From: Gymnopus androsaceus JB14
Lineage: Eukaryota > Basidiomycota > Agaricomycetes > Agaricales > Omphalotaceae
Direction of reading: 5' to 3'
DNA length: 64,000 bases
NCBI GenBank assembly: GCA_009733575.1
Contig: ML769550.1
Span: 1 to 64,000 of the forward strand
The position numbers and the translations under genes are program-made. Shown piece by piece: positions 23,621 to 32,320 of this stretch (position 1 is the first letter of the stretch; each line of letters opens with the position of its first letter). A model generated the notes under the pieces. That model saw only the letters and a program-made list of their open reading frames with translations. It had not been told where the DNA came from and ran no database searches.

Positions 23621-24525
23621 TCACTCGCCTTTTATAGTTCTTTCGTTGTTCTGTCTGCGGATTTCTATCCTGCATTTCTCGAGGGTGTCTTCCGAGAATA
23701 CTGCCAGGTCAAAAGGCTTTCTTTGCTCGAAGCGTTCGTACCACGCTCTGCGCATCTCGGCGTGGTACAATGCCAAGACTTGGTCACCATGTACCTCTCT
23801 TAGCTCCGGGTGCATGTCCATGCCCGTGTAGAACCCTGCAAACATCTTTACGAAATCTTCTGTGAACTCCCCATGCGACAGGGCGTTTAGGAAGGAGCTC
23901 TTGGCTCTCATGACTTGGTCCCATGTTAATCGGGAGTCCGGGACTGCGTTCGGGGATGCTCGTACTGTGTGGGATCCGACTAGTGTGAGGGAGGAGGATG
24001 TCGAGTCGGTTTCGTCCATCGCGATCTGGAAACGGTTGGTGTCCACTGCCTCCCTGCCGCGTTCTTTGGCTTCCGCGGTTGCTTCTGGGAGGAAGTACCA
24101 TAGCGGTACGTATTTGCGTGCTGCCATTAGCTTCTTCGCGTATGGATGAAGCTGCTGGGGAATGTATCCTACACCTTCTCCCGGCTTGAAACTGCATAGC
24201 GGTGTGCGTTTCTCATCCGCTTTCTTTGCCAGTTCCGCTTCCTTCGCCTTCCTTTCTGCCTCCTGTAGTCGCTGAGCCTCTGCTGCCGCTTTCTCTCTTG
24301 TTTCCTCTACCACTCTGTCCTCCTCCAGCTGGGTTTCATATCGTTCACGGAGTGCTCTGTTTTCCTCGTCCATTGGTCGCGTAGGTGTTGTTCCGCTTCA
24401 GCTTCTGTGTTGATGTTCGGTAGGTTTCCGTCTGCGACGAGCGCTCTGCGTATCGTCGCGTATGCGTTGCTAGAGTAATCCGGAGATGGGATATTCCTGG
24501 GGTCGAATTCCAGTCTCTCTGCCAT
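23621..24525 (-). pseudogene. Frameshifted Gag-like gene of copy B
   Basis: This copy of the 301-residue Gag-like gene at 29043-29948 carries a one-base deletion near 24373 (CCATTGG against CCCATTGG in copy A), which splits the frame. A short two-base rearrangement near 24295 changes two residues. The rest is nearly identical to copy A. Confidence 0.85.
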
Positions 24526-24588
24526 ATGTTAACTTGTAAAAGGAGTGCTTATTTAGTTTATTTAACGAATGAGAATGTCTGCCGTGTA

Positions 24589-24716
24589 TGTCGGTTGAGT
24601 CTTCGACGGTCTCACGTCGATGCGGTGAAGTAGAAAGAGTGAATCACCGCATCACGTGTCCGTTCGAAGACTATAGTTTGCTCTATCTACGCTACTCTCC
24701 AACAATCAAACCGACA
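24589..24716. repeat. Palindromic 128-bp leader of copy B
   Basis: The block opens TGTCGGTT and closes AACCGACA. Inside it GAGTCTTCGACGG and CCGTTCGAAGACT are inverted, as are GATGCGGTGA and TCACCGCATC around a short loop. It is identical to the leader of copy A (30012-30139). Because it follows the recombinase gene of copy A, it also serves as a downstream direct repeat of that copy. Confidence 0.85.
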
Positions 24717-24762
24717 TCTTTGAACTGGTAGTAATGCTCAGTCTCTGCTTGTCCATTTTATA

Positions 24763-26331
24763 TTAAATGTCCACTTCTTCTTTGCTAATGCTCTTCTGCG
24801 TGGTGGGGGAAAGGTCAGCGACCTTCGGGTCCTGGCCGCGTGGAGATTCTGTTAAATACACGGTTAGCTGCGATTCCCATATGGGTAGGAGTGTGCGACG
24901 CATCCAGCGACCGTGGATTCCCAGTATGGTAGGAGTGCACTTACATCTGACCGGAGGCATTGTGTATTGCATAAGCTCCTGATGTAGCTCCGGTTGCATG
25001 TACGGGGCCATTATCTCGGCGTGTTTGCGCAGATAGAGTAGGAAGGCGTCGCTCTTCCAGCGGCCTATTACTCTCACTGCGTCGAAGGGGACTCCTCGAA
25101 GTAGGTATTCGAGTGTTGCCCCGATCCTGATTCCGTGTCCCTGTAACACTGGTAGTCCGAGTTTCTTGGCTGCTTTGTGCACTCGCTGCATGAAAGCTGA
25201 CTTGGTGAGTGGCCGGCGCGTGGTTCTGTTGGATGTTGTGTGCGGGTAGGTGAAGAGGTGTTCCGTTGGTTCTGGTTTATTTAGTGAAAGGTGATTCTGT
25301 AACCATGTGTCCGGATCTGTCTCTCCTAGCTGTTTGGAAAAATATATATCTTCTCCCTGGATAGGGCTGCTCTTGGTGGATGGGACATGTATGACTGTTG
25401 TTTCGAGGCCGTTCCTGTCCGTTGCTCTCCGTATCTGCGTTTTCGTGACGTGCTTCTGTGCATCAAAATCCCTCAGTGTTGGGACTGTAAGCTCCCCTAC
25501 CCGCGCTGCACAGAAGAAGCTCGTCGTGAGGCATCCTCCGCAGGCTGCATCGAAGGGGTTTGTCTGGTCAAAATCACTGAGGATTTTTGCGATGTAGTCT
25601 ACCGTGTACGGTTGCCGTTTCTTCCTGCGCGATCTCTCGGGTTGGAGTCGTTCCGCTCCCTGTACCATCGTGTCGAAGGAGGCCTTGTCGATATCCCAGT
25701 TTACTCCGTGTATAATGTGCCATGCCCTGACGCCGTGGACGTAGTTCTTGACGGATGTCCCTGCGTAGTTTCCAGCCATCGTGGCCATCCATGCATTGAC
25801 TAGGTCCCCGCTGCATGGTGCTCGCTGGTCTTCTGGTATATTCCGGGAATCGCAGAAGACGTGGAAGGATAGTAGTCCCGATGCATACGTCTCTAGCGTG
25901 CTTTCTGCATACCCATGCAGTAGTACTTGTTGCACTCGTTCTACGAATTCATCAGGTAGATGAATCGTCCTTCCCGAGGTGTCTCGAAAGCTTCGTTTCG
26001 ACGCTGGTTTCCAGGTTAGTAATCTCTCACGGGCTGGGCACGGGGGACGTAATGCAGAAGGCAATGGAATTAGATTAGCTGGGTACCGACGTGTAGACGA
26101 TGCATTAGAATTACGAATATGGATGGGGGTAAGGTATGGATAGTTCGACGTGGCCGTGCGGCTACCACGCGTTTCGAAAGATGTTGAGGAGTCTTCCTTC
26201 CTCCTCTCGCTGCCATTGTTCGAGAGAGCGTCTGCGATCTCGTTGTTCAGTTTTAGCTGCGTAAGGAGGGACTCGAGAAGGGCCGAGCTCGCAGATTTCT
26301 GCTGCTGTGAGAGGGGCGTCGTAATCGACAA
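24763..26331 (-). CDS. Tyrosine recombinase of the retroelement
   Basis: The 522-residue protein has the layout of a phage-integrase-type recombinase: an N-terminal core-binding domain (about residues 125-225, HGYAESTLETYASGLLSFHV) and a catalytic domain. Candidate catalytic residues are Arg in CAARVGELTV, His and Arg in GHGIRIGATLEYLLRG, Trp in IGRWKSDAF and the nucleophile Tyr in FLLYLRKHA. It would join a circular cDNA to the target without making target duplications. The start region overlaps the end of the RT gene by 79 bases in another frame. No frame break is seen. Confidence 0.88.
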   Translation of the reverse strand: MSITTPLSQQQKSASSALLESLLTQLKLNNEIADALSNNGSERRKEDSSTSFETRGSRTATSNYPYLTPIHIRNSNASSTRRYPANLIPLPSALRPPCPARERLLTWKPASKRSFRDTSGRTIHLPDEFVERVQQVLLHGYAESTLETYASGLLSFHVFCDSRNIPEDQRAPCSGDLVNAWMATMAGNYAGTSVKNYVHGVRAWHIIHGVNWDIDKASFDTMVQGAERLQPERSRRKKRQPYTVDYIAKILSDFDQTNPFDAACGGCLTTSFFCAARVGELTVPTLRDFDAQKHVTKTQIRRATDRNGLETTVIHVPSTKSSPIQGEDIYFSKQLGETDPDTWLQNHLSLNKPEPTEHLFTYPHTTSNRTTRRPLTKSAFMQRVHKAAKKLGLPVLQGHGIRIGATLEYLLRGVPFDAVRVIGRWKSDAFLLYLRKHAEIMAPYMQPELHQELMQYTMPPVRCKCTPTILGIHGRWMRRTLLPIWESQLTVYLTESPRGQDPKVADLSPTTQKSISKEEVDI

Positions 26332-28652
26332 TGAAGGGAGCGAAGGGCGTTGGGTATTGGGATTCTGGGGAGTAGTAGGTGGGTTGGGCCGGTGACGCCT
26401 CGAGAGTATTGGTCGGCGGGGTTGTGGGTGGTGTGGATGTACCTGGTGTGTACGTAGAAGTGGTTTTCTGTAATGATTTCGTGAATGCGTCGGAATAGAT
26501 CGTTTGTAGATCTATTCCTGCTCCTGCCATTCCACCATCCCTCGACCACTCCTTCGTTGTCCCCCCAGACTTTGTAGTGGGCATGTCGTTTTGCTTCGCT
26601 GGCAATGACGAGTGTGAGAAGGTAGAAACCCGCTGCTTCGGCCCATCCGATGTCCCGCTCGTTTCTTTCTCCTCTCCATCCCGGTAATAGTCGGTATGAC
26701 CTCCAGAAGCCGCGGATGCATAGGCCAATGCCATAGCCGCTGCTGGCGTCAGAGTAGGCGTGGACATCGATGAGATTTGCTGGTCCGGGTATTGGGGATG
26801 ATATGGGAGATGCCAAGGTGCGTTTCCACCATTCAAGGTCCGCGTGCCATTGCTTCGGCGGTCTGTGCTTGATTAATGGGGTCGATTGATCCAGATCTGC
26901 CCCGAATTTCTCGAGTTCTGTCAGATAAGCTCTCCCTTTGGTAAGGACCAAGCTGACATGTGACAGTTGACCGTATAGCTTGGCGACTTCTTTGGAATCG
27001 TGGGTTGGACGTTTCTCCCATTCTCTAATTGTCTCCAGATACTTTTCCCTCTTCGCTTGTGGTACCGAGACCACCTTTGCCTCGATTTCCCACTGGAATC
27101 CGAAGTACTTGGGGTTTCCTCCGAATGGGATGTCCTTTTCGATTGCCCATACGTATCCCAGGGGTACTGTGACTCGGTCTATGTCGCTGAACGCGTACGT
27201 GTACAGTGCATCCTCCGCTGACCGTTCTGACTGTCTTGATAGGTCTCTAACGGGGAACGTGAAGTCGTTGTCGAATTCCTCAGGGATTCCACTCGGCAGC
27301 GTATGACCCTGGAACAGTATCCGCGCTTTCTGATGTTTCATCCCGCCGTTCTGCGCAATTCGGTCTCTGAGCTCTGTTTGGATTCGGTTATATTGCTCTA
27401 GGTGTTCCCGAAGGATTCTCATCCAGAAGTAGTCATCTACCCATTTCGTTACCGGTCCCAGCCCATGTCCCCTGCAGATCTCCATACCCGCGTCCGCTAC
27501 GTGTCCGAAGATTCCTCCTGACGACGATAGGCCAAACATATCTCTTACGTCCACGCAGAATTCTTGTTCTGACGTTCGTATTACGACCCCTGGCCATTGA
27601 GACGGGTGTAGTGGGATGGATCGGTACGCTTCGGAGATGTCTCGTACTGCACCCTGGGATCCTGGCGGAAGAGTCCATATGAGTCTGCAGGTATTGGCGA
27701 ATGTGCCCCAGAAGCATGGGTATAGTGAGGAGTCGATATGGGAGTTTATAGAAGAAATAGTTGCGCCGATAGAAGGTATGTACGTTGGCGTGTGTGGATA
27801 TGATAGGTTTTGTACTAATCTGAATTTCCCAGGTTTCCCGGGTTTGTTTATCATGGCTATTGGGGATGTCTGGAAAGGTCCAAGGATCGTTTCCACGTCC
27901 TTCTGCGAGAATGGACCTAGCCATCTGCCTGCCACCAGTTCATTCGCCATGACCGTTTGGAAGGCTTTGCGAGATTCAGGGGTATCGAGTTTATTAGGAG
28001 GAGAGTAAGTGTGAGATATGCGTGGGACGCCTGCTTTGAAGCCGAATAATATAGAGTTTGCTAGTGTTGGGTATCTGGGTGTCAGGTTAAACCTGACTAT
28101 TTCCTCTCTCCAGGCTTCTGCTCGGAGAGGTGTGTGCGTTCTCTCCCTACTGCCCTTCAGGGCATCCGCTAGCACCGTGATGGGCGTTCGCGCATCCTGA
28201 ACAGCGGTGCTTTTCTGCATGCTTCTTGTTGATGCACCCGTTTGGTCTCTGCCATTCTGCGCAGAGTTCGAGGCCTGCGAATTGTCCTGCCACAATCTCC
28301 AAATATCCCTTGGTGTTCCAGTCGCAGATGGTTTCTTTCTTTCCGTTCCATAGCGACGTTCGTGTGCAATGACGGATGTCGTGCCTGTCTCGACCAAGGC
28401 AACGGTGGCATCTGGATAGTTGTGGTTGGCTCGCATCCCGAAAGGACCTCTGCAGGTCTGACTCCTCTTTGACTCCGCTTGCTTTTCGAGGAGATGTCGA
28501 CGGATATGGTGCATTCCTCGACTTGGTCTGTGTGTTTCGATGATTCTGTGTCGACATCTGGGATGTTCGGGATATGCCTTGCAGCTCTCGTTTGTATTGT
28601 GCTGCCACCGTTTCCATCTCTGTTGTAGGTGTATCCCGCGATTCGGTGCCAT
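26253..28652 (-). CDS. Reverse transcriptase-RNase H of the retroelement
   Basis: The 799-residue frame begins with a Cys/His-containing basic region, then an RT domain. FRLVQNLSYPH and GAVRDISEAYRSIPLHPSQW carry the first catalytic Asp, and TKWVDDYFWMR carries the catalytic pair, here VDD rather than the common YxDD. An RNase H-like domain follows: DVHAYSDASSGYGIG (Asp), GWAEAAGF (Glu) and VWGDNEGVVEGWW (Asp). The protein would copy element RNA into DNA. The beginning is uncertain because other frames are also open near 28700. The 3' end overlaps the recombinase gene. Confidence 0.85.
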   Translation of the reverse strand: MAPNRGIHLQQRWKRWQHNTNESCKAYPEHPRCRHRIIETHRPSRGMHHIRRHLLEKQAESKRSQTCRGPFGMRANHNYPDATVALVETGTTSVIAHERRYGTERKKPSATGTPRDIWRLWQDNSQASNSAQNGRDQTGASTRSMQKSTAVQDARTPITVLADALKGSRERTHTPLRAEAWREEIVRFNLTPRYPTLANSILFGFKAGVPRISHTYSPPNKLDTPESRKAFQTVMANELVAGRWLGPFSQKDVETILGPFQTSPIAMINKPGKPGKFRLVQNLSYPHTPTYIPSIGATISSINSHIDSSLYPCFWGTFANTCRLIWTLPPGSQGAVRDISEAYRSIPLHPSQWPGVVIRTSEQEFCVDVRDMFGLSSSGGIFGHVADAGMEICRGHGLGPVTKWVDDYFWMRILREHLEQYNRIQTELRDRIAQNGGMKHQKARILFQGHTLPSGIPEEFDNDFTFPVRDLSRQSERSAEDALYTYAFSDIDRVTVPLGYVWAIEKDIPFGGNPKYFGFQWEIEAKVVSVPQAKREKYLETIREWEKRPTHDSKEVAKLYGQLSHVSLVLTKGRAYLTELEKFGADLDQSTPLIKHRPPKQWHADLEWWKRTLASPISSPIPGPANLIDVHAYSDASSGYGIGLCIRGFWRSYRLLPGWRGERNERDIGWAEAAGFYLLTLVIASEAKRHAHYKVWGDNEGVVEGWWNGRSRNRSTNDLFRRIHEIITENHFYVHTRYIHTTHNPADQYSRGVTGPTHLLLPRIPIPNALRSLHCRLRRPSHSSRNLRARPFSSPSLRS

Positions 28653-28699
28653 GACGGTGAGTGCATGTTGTGTTTGGTGGGGTTTCGTTTGACGTTTGC

Positions 28700-28930
28700 G
28701 TTGCAGATGCCATTAGCGTTGTGTTAGCGTCACCGAATGGTGATTGGGTATTGTTGCGTTAGCGGTTTTAGCGTTGTGCATGTATTGCGATAGCAGGTTA
28801 GCGTTTCATTAGCATATTTGCATTGCGTTAGCGTGATTTCGTTGCATTAGCGGTTTGTATTGTGATTGTGGGTTTTCGTTTCGTTTGTGATTTTGCGACG
28901 TGTTAGCGTGTTTGTGTTGCATTAGCAGGT
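28700..28930. repeat. TTAGCG-rich spacer between Gag and RT genes
   Basis: Eight or so TTAGCG words (CGCTAA in the sense strand) fall within 230 bases of the Gag-RT spacer, often as GCGTTAGCG or CATTAGCG. The same array is present in copy B at about 23285-23510. The spacer carries no convincing reading frame. Confidence 0.7.
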
Positions 28931-29042
28931 TGTCGCGTGGTCGTTTTTGGTGTACGTTTGGTGTTGTGGAAAATTTCGATTGATTGATTTCGAAGTTTTG
29001 TGGGTTTCGGTTAGTTATTTCTCTCTCTTGGATATGTGGAAT

Positions 29043-29948
29043 TCACTCGCCTTTTATAGTTCTTTCGTTGTTCTGTCTGCGGATTTCTATCCTGCATTTC
29101 TCGAGGGTGTCTTCCGAGAATACTGCCAGGTCAAAAGGCTTTCTTTGCTCGAAGCGTTCGTACCACGCTCTGCGCATCTCGGCGTGGTACAATGCCAAGA
29201 CTTGGTCACCATGTACCTCTCTTAGCTCCGGGTGCATGTCCATGCCCGTGTAGAACCCTGCAAACATCTTTACGAAATCTTCTGTGAACTCCCCATGCGA
29301 CAGGGCGTTTAGGAAGGAGCTCTTGGCTCTCATGACTTGGTCCCATGTTAATCGGGAGTCCGGGACTGCGTTCGGGGATGCTCGTACTGTGTGGGATCCG
29401 ACTAGTGTGAGGGAGGAGGATGTCGAGTCGGTTTCGTCCATCGCGATCTGGAAACGGTTGGTGTCCACTGCCTCCCTGCCGCGTTCTTTGGCTTCCGCGG
29501 TTGCTTCTGGGAGGAAGTACCATAGCGGTACGTATTTGCGTGCTGCCATTAGCTTCTTCGCGTATGGATGAAGCTGCTGGGGAATGTATCCTACACCTTC
29601 TCCCGGCTTGAAACTGCATAGCGGTGTGCGTTTCTCATCCGCTTTCTTTGCCAGTTCCGCTTCCTTCGCCTTCCTTTCTGCCTCCTGTAGTCGCTGAGCC
29701 TCTGCTGCCGCTTCTCTCCTTGTTTCCTCTACCACTCTGTCCTCCTCCAGCTGGGTTTCATATCGTTCACGGAGTGCTCTGTTTTCCTCGTCCCATTGGT
29801 CGCGTAGGTGTTGTTCCGCTTCAGCTTCTGTGTTGATGTTCGGTAGGTTTCCGTCTGCGACGAGCGCTCTGCGTATCGTCGCGTATGCGTTGCTAGAGTA
29901 ATCCGGAGATGGGATATTCCTGGGGTCGAATTCCAGTCTCTCTGCCAT
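29043..29948 (-). CDS. Gag-like protein of the retroelement
   Basis: The 301-residue protein is the first gene of the element and starts close behind the leader. It has an N-terminal acidic region, a long Glu/Ala/Arg-rich coiled coil (about residues 45-100, EAQRLQEAERKAKEAELAKK), and a C-terminal globular part (FAGFYTGMDMHPELREVHGD). No zinc knuckle is visible. By position and composition it is taken to be the structural Gag that packages element RNA; this is inference. Confidence 0.65.
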   Translation of the reverse strand: MAERLEFDPRNIPSPDYSSNAYATIRRALVADGNLPNINTEAEAEQHLRDQWDEENRALRERYETQLEEDRVVEETRREAAAEAQRLQEAERKAKEAELAKKADEKRTPLCSFKPGEGVGYIPQQLHPYAKKLMAARKYVPLWYFLPEATAEAKERGREAVDTNRFQIAMDETDSTSSSLTLVGSHTVRASPNAVPDSRLTWDQVMRAKSSFLNALSHGEFTEDFVKMFAGFYTGMDMHPELREVHGDQVLALYHAEMRRAWYERFEQRKPFDLAVFSEDTLEKCRIEIRRQNNERTIKGE

Positions 29949-30011
29949 ATGTTAACTTGTAAAAGGAGTGCTTATTTAGTTTATTTAACGAATGAGAATG
30001 TCTGCCGTGTA

Positions 30012-30139
30012 TGTCGGTTGAGTCTTCGACGGTCTCACGTCGATGCGGTGAAGTAGAAAGAGTGAATCACCGCATCACGTGTCCGTTCGAAGACTATAGT
30101 TTGCTCTATCTACGCTACTCTCCAACAATCAAACCGACA
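30012..30139. repeat. Palindromic 128-bp leader of copy A
   Basis: It is identical to 24589-24716. TGTCGGTT at 30012-30019 pairs with AACCGACA at 30132-30139, with inner inverted arms of about 30 bases around a 15-base loop. It marks the 5' terminus of the element at the junction with repeat X2. Confidence 0.85.
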
Positions 30140-31835
30140 CTAATCACACAGATGATTAGCCTATATGTTTATCAGAAGAAAGATGAAGACCAGAGCATAC
30201 TGGATCACAGCCAGAATGGGGACGTTTCGTTGCTGCTGTATTATTGTCAAGTTTCCCTGGACCTCAAGCTCTTCTCAAGCTCAGGCCGATCTTTCTCCTC
30301 TTTTTATCGGTTGGCATGGAGCTCCGAAGTATACAAATAGGTCGGTTTATTCATGCAGTTTTTCACAGCTTACCTTTGCTCTACCTCTGCCCTTGTTAGA
30401 CTTGGATGAGACATCTCAATTTTACAGAAAGGTGCTTTTCGACGAACTCGCCTGATTGGTAGTCTCCCGTAGGCAGACTCGTTACACACTGTCGATCCGA
30501 TGGATGTGTAAGAACAACGCGGAGTTCACGCATTAACCATCATGCTCCCTCGTCGTGGACCTCCGCTACTTGAGCTTACTTGAGACTGGGACAGGAATTT
30601 CGTCCATCATTCTCGCCCAGTTGATGTAGATACTGACGCAGGAAGAGGATGCTGACGAATACTCATTCTCGGATACCTGAGTAACGCCGCATCCAGTGTT
30701 TACGCTTTACGCGATCTTGCCCGACACGTTGTTTATAGCGCGCATCACAAGAATAGCTCATTCACAGTAAAACGTTTCCGCTAAAAGACACATCTGTCCC
30801 TGTAAATGGAGAGTTAACACTTGTTCGAGTGGACGAAACACACACACACATTCTTCCAGAATACCTACCAGAATCCCATCGTTCATGTGCATCGAGTGCG
30901 CCAACGAGCTGTTTCCAGTCCAACCCAGAGCTGCTGCTATTAGCCAACTGTGCTAGCGGACTTTTGTCACAACAATATGGAGCGTCGTTACAGAAATGCC
31001 TCCTCTGACCGTCGAAGCATTCCACGCCATCGTGATGGCTAACCTCTGCCCCATCTTCTAACAAGCTTGTATGTGGCTGTGAACAGCTGGAAAGTCGGCG
31101 TTTAACATACATGATCCAATGCTTTGAAGCTCTCGAGAATCTCGTGTGGTGACCTTTGCTGTTTACTATCATGTCCCGTAATTTTCAACGCGTGGGCACG
31201 AGCAAGCGTACCAAATGCAGCTGATCTAGTGAAGTGTAGATGGTTGTAGATCAGAACAAGGAACAATTTACAGGGGGATAGAAGTTGCGACGAGCATATA
31301 TGCATTTTGAATATAAATAAAAGTAAGGTATGTAAGGTGACGATCCAGCATTGATGAAGATAGCTAGGTAAATATGATTTGGAACGCAGGAGGTTCAAAT
31401 TCTCGAAAGTCCATGGATTTGGAAACCGTTTGTATGCAGATTCAAGGTTCAATCGAAATCGATCACCCAAGGCAAGACCCTGTGAGAAGGTCATTGAAGG
31501 AGGTGTTTTGGCACATCCCTCAGATACTACTTCTTCTGCTCCTCCTGGGTTCGGAAAGTAGAGCAAAGTTGCTCCAATTTCTCAGCCTCAGCGCATCATC
31601 AGGATTAATACCCAAGGCTATCTTGATGTCTATGTATCGATGTGCGATTGAGATTACCAGTGAATGCGGGTATATACCTTTTGTATCCTCTTCAAACTTT
31701 CCCTGCTGTCCGCGCGCCTGGCAACGGCGATAATAGGCTTTGCTCGGGATAATTCTATTAACCAACCCCGCTGCTCAAACACAATCCTGCTACAACCCTC
31801 CTTCAATGAGTCGCCTCTGGAGCAGCCCTAGTGCA
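30140..31835. repeat. 1.7-kb direct repeat, right copy (X2)
   Basis: This is the partner of 20169-21864. It begins exactly at the 5' terminus of retroelement copy A. The bases CTAATCACACAG at the junction are the same as those at the start of X1, so X2 looks like the interrupted version of the X1 site. It holds the same degenerate minus-strand gene pieces (about 30861-31571). Confidence 0.95.
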
Positions 31836-32318
31836 ATAGGCGGAGCCCTCCGCAGAGCCCCGCCGAGAATGTCACAAGCAGCAAATTAAACAGTAACCCC
31901 TCCTTGCACCTCGCTAAGGCCCTTTCTACCTACAGGATTCACGGATCCGCCCGCCTGAGGTCTACAAGTGAGAGGGCCGCTTAGCAGTGCACTCAGCTAG
32001 CATGGTCCCTCCAGCCTAGAACCATCTGCAGGTAATATTACCCAAGTTTCTTCATGGTTCCGTGTTGGCGCGTATACGCCGTTTCGTTGAACACTCGAGT
32101 ATAGATACAGCACCGCTTACTACCTAGTACCTACCTTTCTCTCTTTTTCCTTCCTCACCGATCGTACTAGTATAGTCTCTGTTCTGTATATTCTTTATAT
32201 TTTTCTTACGCTCTGTTTCTCTCTTTTTCCTTCCTCACCGATCGTACTAGTCTAGTACATTGTACATTGATTGCCCACCCCTCGCTACCTACACTACCTC
32301 GGTTTCCCACCCTGTATC
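31836..32318. other. Unassigned stretch with an 80-bp direct repeat
   Basis: There is no gene. The first part is GC-rich with a local inverted repeat (GGCGGAGCCC...). A 36-base block (TTTCTCTCTTTTTCC... to ...TACTAGT) occurs at 32136-32171 and again at 32216-32251, a period of 80 bases. The sequence then runs into the left end of the Tc1/mariner-like element. Confidence 0.6.
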
Positions 32319-32320
32319 TA

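Larger units (their letters stand above)
21865..24716 (-). mobile_element. Truncated tyrosine-recombinase retroelement (copy B)
   Basis: This is a second copy of the element at 24717-30139, aligned to 27279-30139. It retains the leader, the Gag gene and the 5' two-thirds of the RT gene, then stops within RT at 21865, where it abuts repeat X1. RNase H and recombinase parts are missing. Many single-base indels, often in homopolymers, break its frames. Its leader directly touches the 3' end of copy A, giving a head-to-tail arrangement. Confidence 0.9.
24717..30139 (-). mobile_element. Full-length tyrosine-recombinase retrotransposon (DIRS/Ngaro-type, copy A)
   Basis: The 5.4-kb element encodes, in sense order on the minus strand, Gag (29948-29043), RT-RNase H (28652-26253) and a tyrosine recombinase (26331-24763). 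This gene set defines the DIRS order; Ngaro-type members are known from Agaricomycotina. There is no integrase, aspartic protease or long terminal repeat. The 5' end is the palindromic leader at 30012-30139, and only about 45 bases follow the recombinase stop before the next leader copy. All three frames are open, so this copy may be recent and active. Confidence 0.85.

Noticed and set aside
23516..23831. Plus-strand open frames in copy B (and the same at 28947-29253)
   Set aside because: They lie antisense to the Gag-like gene and its spacer, and they have no splice sites or family resemblance.
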